In this document: positions 24,481 through 37,499 of the stretch, in pieces
How positions within the stretch are numbered: the stretch's first letter is position 1
How the letters are laid out: each line of letters opens with the position of its first letter
Notes under the pieces: model-generated
Databases searched by the model: none
Seen by the model: the letters and a program-made list of their open reading frames with translations, nothing else
Told to the model about the DNA's origin: nothing
Source: Tubiluchus corallicola
Lineage: Eukaryota > Priapulida > Priapulimorpha > Priapulimorphida > Tubiluchidae
Assembly: GCA_030141605.1 (NCBI GenBank)
Contig: JAQGDQ010000208.1
Span: 62,001 to 126,000 of the forward strand
Reading direction: 5' to 3'
DNA: 64,000 bases
Position numbers and translations under genes: made by a program

Positions 24481-24789
24481 AAAATTTCATGAAAGCCTGT
24501 TTTCTACTGACTATTTTGTGGAAAGAAACTTAATATTCACTGGGCGTTTTCTCAAGCTTCTTAATTATTACTTTTGTAAAGGAAAGTGACCGCCGGTCAT
24601 TGTTAATCTGGCGTCAACTGGCTTCTATTGCTAATGGCTCGTGATGGCGGAATCGCTTGCTTTCTGTCTTGGCAGCAATGTCGGATTATTGAAAATGGAC
24701 CATACTTCAGTCGGAAATTACTGACAATTACCCGGTTACTGCAAGTGTCTGTTCTTGGCTGACTATACAACATCAGCTTAAAGGTTCCA

Positions 24790-24920
24790 TAATGTGTTTT
24801 GTGTCACGTGATTGTGCCTCGGGCGTGTAAGCTGCTTCCGTAAATGCAACCGATTCCAATTACGCATGATATGCGCATGCGCCAAGTGCGCCGGGCGGGC
24901 AGCAGGACCAGAGGAAGAAA
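24790..24920 (+). promoter_or_regulatory. Candidate CpG-containing promoter with E-box and NRF1-type site
   Basis: This patch is clearly richer in G, C and CpG than its surroundings. It contains GTCACGTGAT (24803-24812), an extended E-box of the USF/MITF type, and the palindromic TGCGCATGCGCC (24872-24883), which fits the NRF1 consensus, then GTGCGCCGGGCGGGCAG. NRF1 sites at this quality usually mark transcription starts in animals. No TATA box is evident. The orientation is inferred from the strong donor downstream. Confidence 0.4.
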
Positions 24921-25243
24921 GAAACCCTTGACAAGCTGCCTTCTAGACGTTGTAGAGGAGGACAATTCGGCATTTTAAGGAAACAAGATATCAGGACAAG
25001 CCGGGAAATAAGCGGTAATCATGAAATTTGGTTAACTGCTGAAATATTTGGCTAAATTTGATGGTTAGCGCACGACTAGTTCTTTCTTTTGTTGTCCTGA
25101 TGTCACAAAACCGGTTTCGTCATCGATAGAAATGGATTGGGAAATTACCTTCAACACAAGCTGAGAGAAGATCAAATTACATCCAGCTAATGCAGGTTTC
25201 ATCATCACTAAACAGAATCACTGCCCACTCAGAAAAGTAACAG
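24921..25243 (+). other. Candidate untranslated first exon ending at a strong splice donor
   Basis: Downstream of the GC-rich patch, the sequence ends at CAG|GTAAGT (GT at 25244), a consensus donor. An internal ATG at about 25132 opens a frame of only ten codons (MDWEITFNTS) before TGA, so the segment would be non-coding. The gene it would start is not identifiable here. This is inference only. Confidence 0.3.
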
Positions 25244-25249
25244 GTAAGT

Positions 25250-28200
25250 AGTAATACTTTCATGTGAAACGTTAGTAGTTATTTGTCATGCAAAAGTGAC
25301 ACAATGATAACGATGCATGAACATTTGCAATTTTTACAGTCACACCCAAGTTCAATCTAAGCCAAACCTGTAATTGATCCTTACTGCTTTGAATCTGGAT
25401 TAGCTAAACATTGGCACCATAAACAATGAATTAATTTTAGCTGTTGTTAGTATTGTTGACGTTTGTGAAATCTGAAATTTTCAAATTTAAAAAATGCAGA
25501 AAAAACCGTCAGTATGCCATGGCTGCTAGCTGCTTGGTTTAAGTGGCCGACATTGTATAACTAATTTTCGTATTACGGACTGTATTTATTTGTATATAAT
25601 TTACCAACTATCAGTAATAGATATCAATTTCTAGCTGAACATTAAAACTGCAAGAAATGCAATAAGCGATATCACTGTATGAATCACTGATATTAACGTT
25701 TTTGTCGTTTCTTCCTAGTTTCATCCAAATTCACTTGATACTAGTGATTTTGGACGAGTGCTTCAAGATAGGTTTAAACTATTTTCTTCCACGAAGTTAG
25801 GGAAACCTATAGTCTTGCTTGTTTCCTAGATGTCTATTAAAAATCATATAAGCCTATAAAGCTGTGAACCGTCATTTACATACTGTAAGAATTAAGAAAT
25901 TATCTCTCAGTGAGCTGGTATCAACTGTAAGGCAGCCATTCCGATCTTCGGTTAATTCGAGATTGAACAGTAATAAAAGCTATTTTAGCAGGTTCACGTA
26001 ACTGCACTTGGGCCGCAGTAATATTACATCGCAATATGCAAAACATCCCATCTGTTCAAAATAATTCTGTTCGTGTGCATTTTCATTCCGAAAAGTTAAG
26101 TACACTGGCTGCCAGTTTACGAGAGTGATTGATCAATAGATTTTAGTTTCGATTTTATAAATTTATTCGTAACTAAGTCTTGGCACGTGGCTATTCGACT
26201 TGACGTTCTCTTCATCCTTTTTAATTGTTTAGCAGCAATGGTTCTTTCTGTTGAGGGTGGGACAGGGCTTTTCAAGACGCTGCTTCTAATGTGTGATACA
26301 TTATACACATTAGATACAAGAAATTTCACGTATTTTTTAAATTGATACCAAACGTATGTGTCAAATTTCGTTTACTGTAAATTTTATTACTTATTTTTTT
26401 ATTCAGATTTTGGTAAATACTTTTGATTATACTGTGTCTGTGCCGATGAATTGTTAATTATTGTAAACCCTATGAGTGATTTTAAATAAGATGTGCGTGG
26501 CATTTTACGAAATTGTTCTTCTAATAAAAATAATAAAATTCTGATCACACAATGTTACGTTTCTGAGCAGGCGACGTTTCCATGACGTATCAAGGAAAGC
26601 ACATTCAATCATTTTTCATACAGCTCCACAATTAAAAAGGGATTAACACGCTGCACAAACAGAATTTCATCGCGAAGAAAAACATCCTCGCAAATTAGAA
26701 TATCATCGCCTGGGCTTCAGCGATGAAAATTGAATACAAATGATAAGGCTTACAATAATGGTACAGCTGAAACGCCTAAAATGATTTGGCGTTGCGGGTT
26801 TTTCGAATCATCCAAGCGCGAACGTTCTCAATTTCGTAATGGGAATCCCTAACCGTATAAATTGCGTAAAACGACGCTTTTTCATGCGTGAACAATAGCC
26901 CACTTCCGTTGATTTTTGCAGAATTTTGCAGGGAAGGCCACATAACTAAAACATGCGCGAACATTGTAACTGTTAGCTTATATATCTGAAATTAGAACAA
27001 AGACATAAAAGCACTGATCCCCTTTACTAGGGCCATATAATGCTCCTAGTAAATGAAACTGAATCGGTTCAAATTGCAAAATTTAGGAATTGGTAACGAC
27101 ACAATAGTTCATTGATGTGTCATTTCTCTACTGCTTGAAGCATGAAGTCTGGCAGTTCATCTAAAAAGTTACCAAGGAAAAACAAACAAAAGAGAAATTA
27201 GTAATAGAAATTAATAAAAACTCTTTGTTTATGCAAAGAAGGGAACCCAGAAAAAAGGCCCAGGGCAGAAGATTTTTTAAAAAGATTTTTAGGCTCATAA
27301 ATATGATAACATATTTTCTTCCAATTTTTCCATTACTAATTCATTTGTCGCAACACGGACAATTGTGTCAATTTTCCGTTATATGACAACGGATAAAATG
27401 TCCACCCGGGAAAGAGCCTCATTGTCGCAAAGCCAGTTAAGCCTCATAACAAGCGTCTAACAAACTGACTGCATACTACATTAAAGGCAATCCCGTTATC
27501 ACCGTTCTGAAGTCTTGATTACAACGACTTCCTGATTGTGTGAAGCAATAATCAGGATTGCAGAGAAACCCAGTACAGAGTAATTGACAATCCTCAGCTT
27601 GAACAATACAGTCTGAAGAAAGCCAATATGCGTCTGACACATGGCTAAATGGACAATTGGCAAATCCACTACTGATATCCAGCCATCATCTATCTTTTCA
27701 AGAACATCTGGAGCATTTTAGGCTTTGTTGTGCGGATGTCTAAAATCGAATGCGAAAGCACAAATACAGATATACAGTTTATTGTTACAATATTAATGTC
27801 TGTTAGTGTTTAATGTTTAATCGCTAATGTAGGCAGATACACATTCATTTCACAAATTACGTCTGTTATTGGGATCAATCTTAAATTGATTTGACTTCCA
27901 ATTTTGCGGGACCTAACTATGTCTATGAGAATCATAATACAGGTTGTTCTAACGAAATCCTTTGCAGACCAGACTGAAATGACCGAGGAAAAACATTCAT
28001 CGTCTTCGTGTTGCTTAGAGCGCTTTCTATAATGAGACCTATTTGTTTACCTGTTTACCTTGACATCTTTAGTTACTGTTTTATTAGATTTAAAGCACGT
28101 TTAGTATTTAAGATGCCAACGTTGTTGTTCTGTTTTTTTACATGCAAGTTCTATAGCGCGGATCGTTTTTGCTAGATCTGTTGTGCTTATTGCAAATCTC

Positions 28201-29230
28201 TGTGCTTCTATAGTTGCTGCGAATTTGAGTCAAACTACATCTGATTATTTTTTATTATTGGTTACTTAGTTTCCAGGTTGGCGAATTTTTTATCTATGTT
28301 TTATCTACAGATTTATGCAATGTACATATCTCCACTTATTACCTAGTTAAACTGAAACCAGCCCTTTGAAACCTCGAACCTTTCAGCTTTTTTACTTATT
28401 TTATTTTTATTTTTATTTTTTAGGGATTAAAATTTCCAAATGAAAATTAATCATCAATGCTATAAGACGATTTTAAAAATTGGACGGATAAGCCCGTTAG
28501 GGCGCTTAACAACTAGGAGCCACGCAAACAAAGATCCCGATTTTTCCTTAAAAGTCATTGCGTAATTATGATGGCCCGCGCCTGTTATTAATAACTTATC
28601 CATAATTCAGGTTTGTCATGAACATCGCGTTCAGGAAACGCCATAATGGAATACAGGATGAAAGTCTACACCAATTTTGTTTGATAGGCAAGCATCATCT
28701 TCGACGCGTGTATAATGCCATAACTTTTCTCAATTACAAAACAAAGGCACGCGCTCTCAGTACAATTCTCTCTCAGGGAATGGGAATAATTATGATCTAT
28801 TACATCAACTAGCTGGATATCCCGTTACGCAACCGTCAGATAAAGTATTGCATTTAGATAATTATTGCGCCTCAGTGACCATTACTCCTCCGCGTATACG
28901 TCTTTGTTTAGGAAGTTATGGGAACCCAAGCAGATGCAAGAATCAACGCACTTTGTTTAATGATAATTAAGTAATAAAGTGGCAATCTCTATGCGAGTCT
29001 CAGGTATATATTAACTGTGTATATTTAATGTAATATAATTTGTTTAACTGGTGCCCATATACAGGAACTGATGTACCCAAGGCGGCCCTATATGTGAGAA
29101 CTACATGACTCCTCTCTTATTCCAAATCCTTAGTTAAAAACGTAGAGTTGATACGCAATAAGCTCTTCATGTGGTGGTACAAACTCACAGTTGATTAAAT
29201 CGTAGCTATAAGGAATGAACTTTAGAGTTT
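25250..29230. other. No recognised gene
   Basis: AT-rich sequence with no exon I can support. If the candidate first exon at 24.9-25.2 kb is real, this would be intron. Confidence 0.45.
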
Positions 29231-29254
29231 TGTCTTGATCACTGCACGCGAAAT

Positions 29255-29322
29255 ATGGTTTCATAGTTGTGTAAAGCGTCTTCTAGCGTGTAAGCAGAAG
29301 ATCCTTGGTTCAAATTCAGGCT
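29255..29322 (+). repeat. Possible tRNA-derived SINE or tRNA pseudogene remnant
   Basis: GGTTCAAATTC at 29307-29317 fits a pol III B-box, and the flanking bases (CTTGG and TCAGG) can form a T-arm stem with two G-U pairs. About 30 nt upstream, TAGTTGTGTAAAGCG resembles a shortened A-box. TCTTCT/AGAAGA forms a stem in between, but its loop is too long for a working anticodon arm and no acceptor stem is seen. Confidence 0.3.
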
Positions 29323-29329
29323 GTATTCA

Positions 29330-31330
29330 AACTTCTTCACCCCCATTTCCTGTCTTTCAAGTTGGTTATCAAAACTTAATTCATTGTGGGTTTGTACCGT
29401 CATTAATATCTTGACATTAACATTATACTCTTCATGTAAATATTTGCTTATTTGAAACGATGTTGCCTTCTTGAACAGCATACACAATTTAAACAGAAAT
29501 AAACCTTTTTCGACGAACGAAAGTTTGGGAAAATCAAAGTTTGTTCCAAGAAGAGGAGGCAATTAAGAAGAAAATAGGAAGATGTGAACTGACTGCACAT
29601 TTTTCACTAAAACGCTTTTTCTCGATCAAAAGTTTGAATAAGGGAGAAGCAGCCTAAAAAGCAAACATTATGAGGACTGGAGCGGGAAGATGAAAAAAAG
29701 ACGAAAAGGGAAGACAAGAAGAATAAGAAAAAAGGCGGCAGAAAAGACGTACGAAGCTGAAGAAAATAAAGGGAAAAGCAAAAGACGAAAAAAGATGAAC
29801 ATTAAAGACATTTACTACAAGCGATCATAAAACTGCAACTGCAAAGTAGAAGGAAAAGAAGAAGGTGGAAGAAGTAACAATAAGGAAATTTACTCCAAAA
29901 CCATTATGAAACTGTAAGTGACTGAATTCTCGCAGCTAAATTTCTGAAGGATTTGTTTGCAGATGATTTGGCGTCACTGATCTGAGCATTACATACATTC
30001 AGCGTCAGTCGTCCTTGAGAAGCATCAAATTAAAAGCACATCTTTCAAAACAGCCACTAGCTTCAGTTTCTTCATGCGCGATTAAACGTCCATTCGTTGC
30101 GTTTCCTTGACACAATCAGATGAAGATTTGAGTACAATGCGAATCTGCATGCTTCCAAAGCCCAGTAGCAAATTCCTCCTCAATTAGTAGAAGATGCCTA
30201 TCACCCTAGTAACCGAGGCCTGAGTGTCTATGGATCGCCTGAATAAGTCATTCGTTATTATGCTAAATTATGGCACCTCCTGTTACAGTTGCATTTTAGA
30301 TATAGTTAGGATTCAGCTTCTTGGTAGGACGATTGATGATGGGTCAAACAGTCGCAATGAATTGCCGCCAATTTTTTTTTGTCTGGCCAGGTTTTTGTCT
30401 ATTTTTAAGTTTTAAGCGAGGCGATAGTGATCTACATCAGTCGTCCTGTGACGAATACCCCGTCTTTGTCGAGAAAGGATCCACCAAAAATTAGCTCATC
30501 CGTTTGGCTCATGACGCAAATTTAACTTTACACATCTGATATTTCTTCAAATCCAAACTGAACACCAGAGAAAAATTAATATTCACTAATGATTCGAAAT
30601 TCTATTAACACATATAAAACATAAACCGATAAAAAGGGTTATAGGATAAATTTTTTTGTACAAAAAGATCGTAAAACAAGCCATCAAATATAATCTTCTG
30701 CAAATTTCTTGGTGAAAAATTATGCTGTTTCATTCATCGGTAATTCTGATGTATGTAGAGTACTGTTGAGGGCGAGTGAGTATGAAAAATAGGTTTGAAT
30801 GAATATTATCATTTTAATACATTGGGTATTCGAGTCTGTCGCTGGTATATTTCTTTACCAATTTTTGAATAATGTAAATAAGTAAGCTTGTTTGATTTCC
30901 AAAGGGAGGCATACCATACATACACAAGTTGTTTGGTAAATGTGTTATGGGCATACTGATCTTTGTTCTGAGTTGTTTTAGGTTTAAAAATCTCAAATTT
31001 AAGATTTGGTTAAGTAAAAATGGTAACCGTATTTTTTATAAATGTTACTTACTGCTGTATGAACATATATAGTGAAATAATCTCTGTGTGCTTTTAAGAT
31101 AGGAATTTTTAGTGATTGTCAATCCATGTTAGTCTTTGACGATTAGTGTCAAAGTCTGTAATCTGACACATTATATTCTGATAAAGTTAAAGGATGCATT
31201 GATAAATCCAAAAAGTTTGAGTTTATGGAGCATGGAGCTATAGGAACTAAACTATTGCTTCTATACTTTACATGGACAATAAATAATATAACGCAATAAA
31301 CTATTATATGGTTAAATAAAATATATAAAC
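29330..31330. other. No recognised gene; purine-rich patch
   Basis: A GA/AA-rich low-complexity patch lies at about 29670-29890. A minus-strand open frame at 29239-29562 (107 codons) just to the left has no recognisable domain. Confidence 0.45.
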
Positions 31331-31336
31331 ATATAC

Positions 31337-31407
31337 AATTAAACATGTAGAATATTAAAAAACTAAAACTAATATTAAAACTAATGCGAAAATTAATAAA
31401 ACACCTT
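31337..31407 (+). repeat. Direct repeat, left copy (71 bp)
   Basis: AATTAAACATGTAGAATATT followed by AAAACTAATATTAAAACTAA and an end in ACACCTT. It matches the copy at 31561-31631 with few differences. Confidence 0.8.
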
Positions 31408-31560
31408 TCGTAAAATGAAATATCAGAAATTTAGAAAGTTTTTATAAAAATTACGTGCCATGTTTTATTTCTGTTTGACGCACATAACATTCTCAGCCAA
31501 ATGGCCCACTTCTGGCAAATTTTTAATAAAAAAAATCTACATTCGCTCTTCTTCCATATA

Positions 31561-31631
31561 AATTAAAACACGTAGAATATTAAAAAATAAAACTAATATT
31601 AAAACTAAAACGAAAATTAATAAGACACCTT
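31561..31631 (+). repeat. Direct repeat, right copy (71 bp)
   Basis: AATTAAAACACGTAGAATAT with the same AAAACTAATATTAAAACTAA core. It lies 224 bp from the left copy, in the same orientation. Confidence 0.8.
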
Positions 31632-31639
31632 GATTAACA

Positions 31640-34600
31640 GAGATGAGTAATAGAAGGCATTTTGCCTATTACTGCCTTATTTTATCCAACGCAACAAACA
31701 TTAGTAAACGGTAAAGTTTCAGAAATGCCTATTATCCAATATTCATCCATATAGTAACTACAACCGACGTTGCTTAACTTAAAATTCAAAAGTTTTCAAA
31801 CGTTTTTGAGGTGAAAAACAAAATGTTTACTTCAGTATCATTATACTTCAGTATCAAATTTTATTTTCATTATGTCTACGAAATTGAATGAAAAATAGGT
31901 GATTAACGTGAACAACTATTTTTAGTAGTGGTCCTTTCCATGCTGGTGCATTGTATCTCTGAACAGTTAAAACGCCCGAGTTGTTTGTCGAGAGATGGTA
32001 GCACTGTAGTTTTAGATGACTTCGTAGGATTTAGTTATTATCAATATAAATGTGAAACCGCCACAAAAGCGCCGCTAATCTCCATACATATGATCTTCGC
32101 ATAAGGTTGATGGAAAATATGATTGCTGGTGACTGATGAAATTTGGGATTCTCTCGCATAGATATATCCTTGTGGGTTTATTCATTTGATTGGCTTCGAA
32201 TAAAATTAATAAAAGTGCTTGCCAACATAATGGTTAATGCGCAGAGCCAAAAATACAGGTCAACGGCTGAGAAGGGGTCAAATCAAGTTCGCACCATTTA
32301 CGCCTATGTGAAAAAACATTAATATCCTGAACGGAAAACAGTTGATCAGGGTTGAATTATTAACTAAATAGCAGTAAACACTATTCTGTTGAATAATCAT
32401 GCAGTGATTGTCTGAAGTGTTTTTGTAAGAACTGTTTTAGTACTTGTAAATTCAATATCAATTGCAAGTATACTCTATGTTTTTTCACAATTTTCAGTAA
32501 CTGTGTGCCGCAAGTTCCGCTTTTCTGACTTGTGGACCTTTATAGAGTATTTTGAGTTTTTTTACAGTTTTCTATCTTTGCTATATTTATATATTTAGGA
32601 ACCCTGGACTCTCGGGTTTTCGCGCATGCGCTATTTCATTACAGCTGAACGGGTCGTTTCTTTCAAGATTGAACTATGATTTAGCAAAGGCTCTCAATCA
32701 AAAGCTGCTAGTTTGTCAACATTTAACTTTGGAAGGTCATTCCATGCCTGTGTGCTTGCACTCACTCTGGTTTTGAACAAAACGTGCTTCGTTTGAGGTA
32801 TGAGCCGAATTTTATTCTTTCTCGATTCTTCTAAATTAATTGATAAGCGTGCAGTCGTACATAGTCTGACATCGTAAGCTTGTTATTATTTTTACATAAA
32901 GCTGGCTCGCTGAGCAGTAGAATTTCACTTTTTGTCATATCATTGTCGCACATTCGGCGTAGATGTAGAATTTCTGTAAGCTTGCAATAGTTGGTTAAAC
33001 GCAGTGTTACTATCAAGTCATGAGTTACGTAAAAAATGTTATCCATCCACCATAGATCGCCAGACAGAAACAGGAAATTCGAAAGCGAACGTAGTTTGAT
33101 CTGATCTTGCAAACTCATCTTTTAAAGTGCGACAACAGCTTTTTATTGAAATAAAACAAAAATGTGCCTCTAGGCAAAGCAAGAATGTTTAAATGTTGAT
33201 TTACAGTTCGCGAGTATTTTAATAATTTGTCTTAGTTTATTTGATTGGTGACGGTGGGCGACGGGCCTGCTATTTTTTCAAAATGTTCGAAGCAGCAAAA
33301 ATCAACGGTATCACCTGTATAAAATATAGATTTTTGCAGTTTTGATTTAGGTATGCAACTGCTTAATACACCGCTACTGTTCCTGTTATTCCTGTGCCCT
33401 TTCAGATCTACATCCTGTCTAAATACACCGGGAAACAAAGAATTTCCGAATTTGATATTTAACTTGAAGTGATTGCAGCATTCTCCTGGAATTATTTTAT
33501 AACGAATTACATCAACAATTGAAATTTTGAGAAGTTTTAAATTGAAAAGCATTGAAATTTTAATAGTTCCGTTGAATCTTCTATCCAAATTTATGTAGTT
33601 TTATTATATAGCAGCGCCCATGACTCTGGTTACGATGCGGTTCATACTCGGGCAGAATCAAACACAATGCAATGGCTGCCAATAAATACCCAGACAGCTG
33701 GAGTGAACTTTGACTATAATGGTTCCACCGTCTCCTATTATGTACGTCTAAGTGCCAAAATACAGAAGTCTGAAAGGAATTTGAATTACAAAGCAGTGCA
33801 CAGGCCGACTGCCTTGTGCTGGTACCTCGTCTGTATATTGCAGTCAACAACACATGAATGGCTTTTAATATTATATAGTTAGGCTTGTTTAATTTAAAAG
33901 TATTGGCGTCCAAACTGTACCTCAAATATTTCGGACTATGTACCTACTAAAAATTTTAAATGAATCATGTGCTGTGCGTAATAAACTGGAGATTACTGTA
34001 CGTAGCCTAACTGCAGAACTCGTTGCATACAGTGTTTGCCTACAGTTACTTGAAAGAGGAAGTTGAGCCTTAATATGTCTAAAGATTTTTACTGCATTAA
34101 AGCATGTTTTTATGTAATTTTTTGTCAAATGCAAACAATGACTTTTGATTTAAGCACGATGTTATTCATTTTACCACGGGCACAAGGTCACACATTAATA
34201 TCTACACAAGCTTCAATCATCTATCTTTGGTGTTGCCTGTATTTCGAGTTTTCGCTTGCATAATTTTCATCGTGTTTTTTACTTTCTTGTGTTATGTCAT
34301 GCTCTCCCCGTGTTTTGTGTCTTATATTTCACTGTGTTGTACAATATTTTCCTTTGTTTTGTGTTATATTTTGATCCACGTCTTGTGTCATATTCCCCCA
34401 AGTACCATTTTGCTCATTTTGTGTTACTTTGCTTTTAAATGAGCTAAATTCCGAATATGGTGAGCATGTAACATCTTCAAATGCTTATTTTGCTCGACCG
34501 ACATTTTGTAAAGATAAAAAGTGTCGCTGTTGAATCTTGTGATATTTGCGCTCACACTACATTATGGAATTAGTGAAGTTAGTTTTTTGCGTGAAAATAA

Positions 34601-36680
34601 CTAATAACTAATTAAAGTAATAAATTTGTTACTTATTTAGGTCACAAGGAAAACGCTGTCTATAAGGCTGATATTTGACCTATACGCTGCCTTCTGCAGA
34701 TGCTTTCAGCCACAAACAAAAAACTTTGTAAAAGTCCGTAGGGAATAGACCATCTCCATTCAGCGCCCAATTGTGGCGAATTAAATGTGAAATAGGATAA
34801 GCGGTGCCATTCGAAGCCATCATTGCCTTCAAAGCAACTCTTTCTGAAGCCATTTTCCATTAGTCTCTACCCGCTCGGGCAAGAAGCATGTGATACCAAG
34901 TCATTTGTCATTGTCGCAATTTATTTTCACTGTAGCATGGATTGAATAAACGATATTCAATGGTTTAGAAGATTTGGCGGTCGTGTTTTCTCATAGCGGC
35001 TTTGAACCCAGCAGCAATTATCCGATTGTTCTTCGGCTGCTAAAAGTTCGTTTTGATGATGAAAACCTTGTTCTAAAGCAACACTATTACCACAAGTTTC
35101 CTTTGGCTAGTTTGGCACTTTTTATCCATAAAATCGTTCATTGAAGCACTGTAATAGTCCTTACTTTCTTTGTCTGTTCATCAATAACTTGCACAATCAT
35201 CAACATAACATATAGACCCTGCCGTTGAATATTTTTCTGGAGGCTTGCTTGTATGCTAGTCAACTGATCACAAAAAAGAGCGTCAACTGATCATAAAAAT
35301 TACAATCATGGATAGAATACCTACACATATAACCGCGTTAAGCTTGCACAAATAGATCTAACAACAATTCTAACAATTTCACGTTGGTATCAGATTCAGC
35401 GGTGCAACGAGAATTATTTTCAGGCAATGTGTTTTTAGACATGGTTTTCCAAACTGCATCGTCGAGGAGTTAGTAGACTAACACATGCGAAGAGGAGACT
35501 AGTTATCCTTGTCCTAAAATTCGGGAACTGTGTGCTTAGATTTTGTTAGGTTGTGTCGAAGACATCATGAAGAAGAATTAGATCATTAGATGTATAGCTG
35601 ATACACAATTATATGGTTAAGATATTTATCAAAGCTCATTTCGACTGCTGCATGATCGTGTTATTTCAGTCATTTTCATTTTAATTAGTTCCTCACTAAA
35701 CTGGGTCTCTCCACTATTACCCGAATAAGCTTAGTTTTAACTGGTGATTCGTAAGCTCAACGGTTTCTTACTCTGTTGGTCCTAATAAAATTATGAAACA
35801 TTTAGGCATGTTGGGTTCTTAGTCGCTTGTCTCTCTGGCCACTAGCCCTCCACAAACTTACTGCTGCTCTCTCGCCTATCAGGTCTTTCAGGCACCTGAT
35901 CAAAAAATAACATTTCGAAGGACAAAGAAGAAGATTAAGTTAACAGTTAAAATCACTAGCGTTCATCTGTCTCTAAGTAACTTCAGACAATAGGCTTTAA
36001 GAGACCAATGGGCAAGCGACTATCGGGGACCCAGAGAGCAATAGAAATTATAGAATGGACCCTGATACCTTTTTTGTGATACAGATTTATTGATACTATG
36101 GCTGCTTTTGTATAAGCGCCAGCTTGCGTTATTATAACTGTAAATTTTCACAGTTTGAACACGCTATGGGTAACAATAGCTTATGAATCTCGATGCCCAT
36201 TTGTATTCCTCAAGTGACACGTGGCTACAATAAAATCGCACGGTATAGCGAACCATGAACTTCTGTCAACTTCTTGAATAATAATCAAATATATTCAAAC
36301 GTAGACCTTTAATTAATATTAGAATATTTGCCAAACGCACGCGACTCTGGTTGCATAAAGTTCTAATTAGGCGATCAAGAGGCCATAAATTAAACTGAAA
36401 ATTCTCAATAATTTCATAAACTTTCAAATCAGTGGCTTTGTGATCGGTTGTTTACGGTGTTCGAATCGGCGGGCTGTCATAGAGATCGCTTTGTCGATAT
36501 GAATAGCTTGATAGTTGGAGTCTGTATGGAAGTTACGACAAAGTAAGAATTTAATCAGTTATATTGGTGATGAGCATTCGGCGTGCAAAATTTTCTAGTG
36601 AAGTTCTGACGTTCTTAATTTTGATGAAAATTTTAACATTTACCGACATAAAGGGTAAATCGCAGCAAATAAAGCCAGGC
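31640..36680. other. No gene recognised with confidence
   Basis: Two minus-strand open frames, 33232-33588 (118 codons) and 33581-33925 (114 codons), are the longest here. The first contains IPKSKLQKSIFYTG, which loosely recalls the C-terminal region of some LINE proteins, but this is too weak to call. A palindromic CGCGCATGCGCT (NRF1-like) is at 32621-32632. A 23-bp tandem doublet (GTCAACTGATCA...) is near 35259-35300. Confidence 0.4.
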
Positions 36681-36687
36681 TTGAACA

Positions 36688-36710
36688 TTGACCTTGACCT
36701 TTGACCTTTT
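36688..36710 (+). repeat. TGACCTTTGACC repeat motif (DR1-like)
   Basis: TTGACCTTGACCTTTGACC, read on the minus strand, contains AGGTCAAAGGTCA plus TCAAGGTCA. Such runs occur in interspersed repeats of marine invertebrates and are also the half-site layout bound by nuclear receptors. Confidence 0.5.
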
Positions 36711-37224
36711 TTCGGCCTTCATCCGCCTTGGTTTCACATTAACTGGAAGTTTAAAACTTTTGTAGCATCAATCTGGGAATTCCTCTATAAAAATATAAAA
36801 GCTTTTGATCATGTGTCTGCGGATCCTTCAATTTGTTATACAAATCGCACCAAACATGACTGGGGATCATTCAACGAAAGGGTCTACAGTAGAGGTAATA
36901 TAAGCAGATAAGTGTAAACATTTATAGGGACCCATTTATTATGCATTGTTTCTTCAGGAATAATTATGTATAATAGTTTTTAGCAAAGCAACTCATTACT
37001 CTAAGCAGATCTGACGTAAACTTATCACAGCCTGGTGTAAGACAAAATATAACAATGTTACGAGAGATGACTGAGTTAAGGGAAAACGGGAAGGGTGATT
37101 TCATGAACGGGCAAAATATAAGCTTCTAAAACGCCTTTGGTATGTTGTTAATTCTGTTTATTGCTGTCCATTATTGTGTTATTACTGTGAAAACGTAGTA
37201 TAAATTGTCAATGAGTTTAGTCGG

Positions 37225-37495
37225 CCGATCGCATTAAATTTTAACCATTTTAAGGTGCCGTACTGTGCCAAAAAGTTTTGGTTTGAAATTTGCACAGTTT
37301 TTTCTAGCGTTCTGGAAATCAAATATCAAAGATCAAACTGTTGCTGAATTAAACGTTAGCGATTTTAAAGTTCCGCACTGTGCCGGATAAATCATTTTTT
37401 GCACATGCTTTTTCTAGTTTTCTATACAGTGGAGATCAAACTCCTAGTGAATTAAAATGTGGCCATTTTAAGACACCATACTGTGCCAATCACCC
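37225..37495 (+). repeat. Degenerate tandem triplication, about 105-118 bp period
   Basis: Three copies of a unit containing ATTTTAA(GGTGCCG)TACTGTGCC recur at about 37255, 37373 and 37476. Between them are TTTTTTCTAG and TTTTTCTAGTTTTCT blocks and AGATCAAACT/GAATTAAA spacers. Copies differ at many positions. Confidence 0.75.
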
Positions 37496-37499
37496 TTTG

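Noticed and set aside
33232-33588. LINE C-terminal fragment
   Set aside because: Only IPKSKLQKSIFYTG recalls LINE C-termini; no second motif supports it, so it is left as an unassigned open frame.
36430-36510. tRNA gene suggested by GTTCGAATC
   Set aside because: B-box only; no A-box, acceptor stem or cloverleaf could be built.
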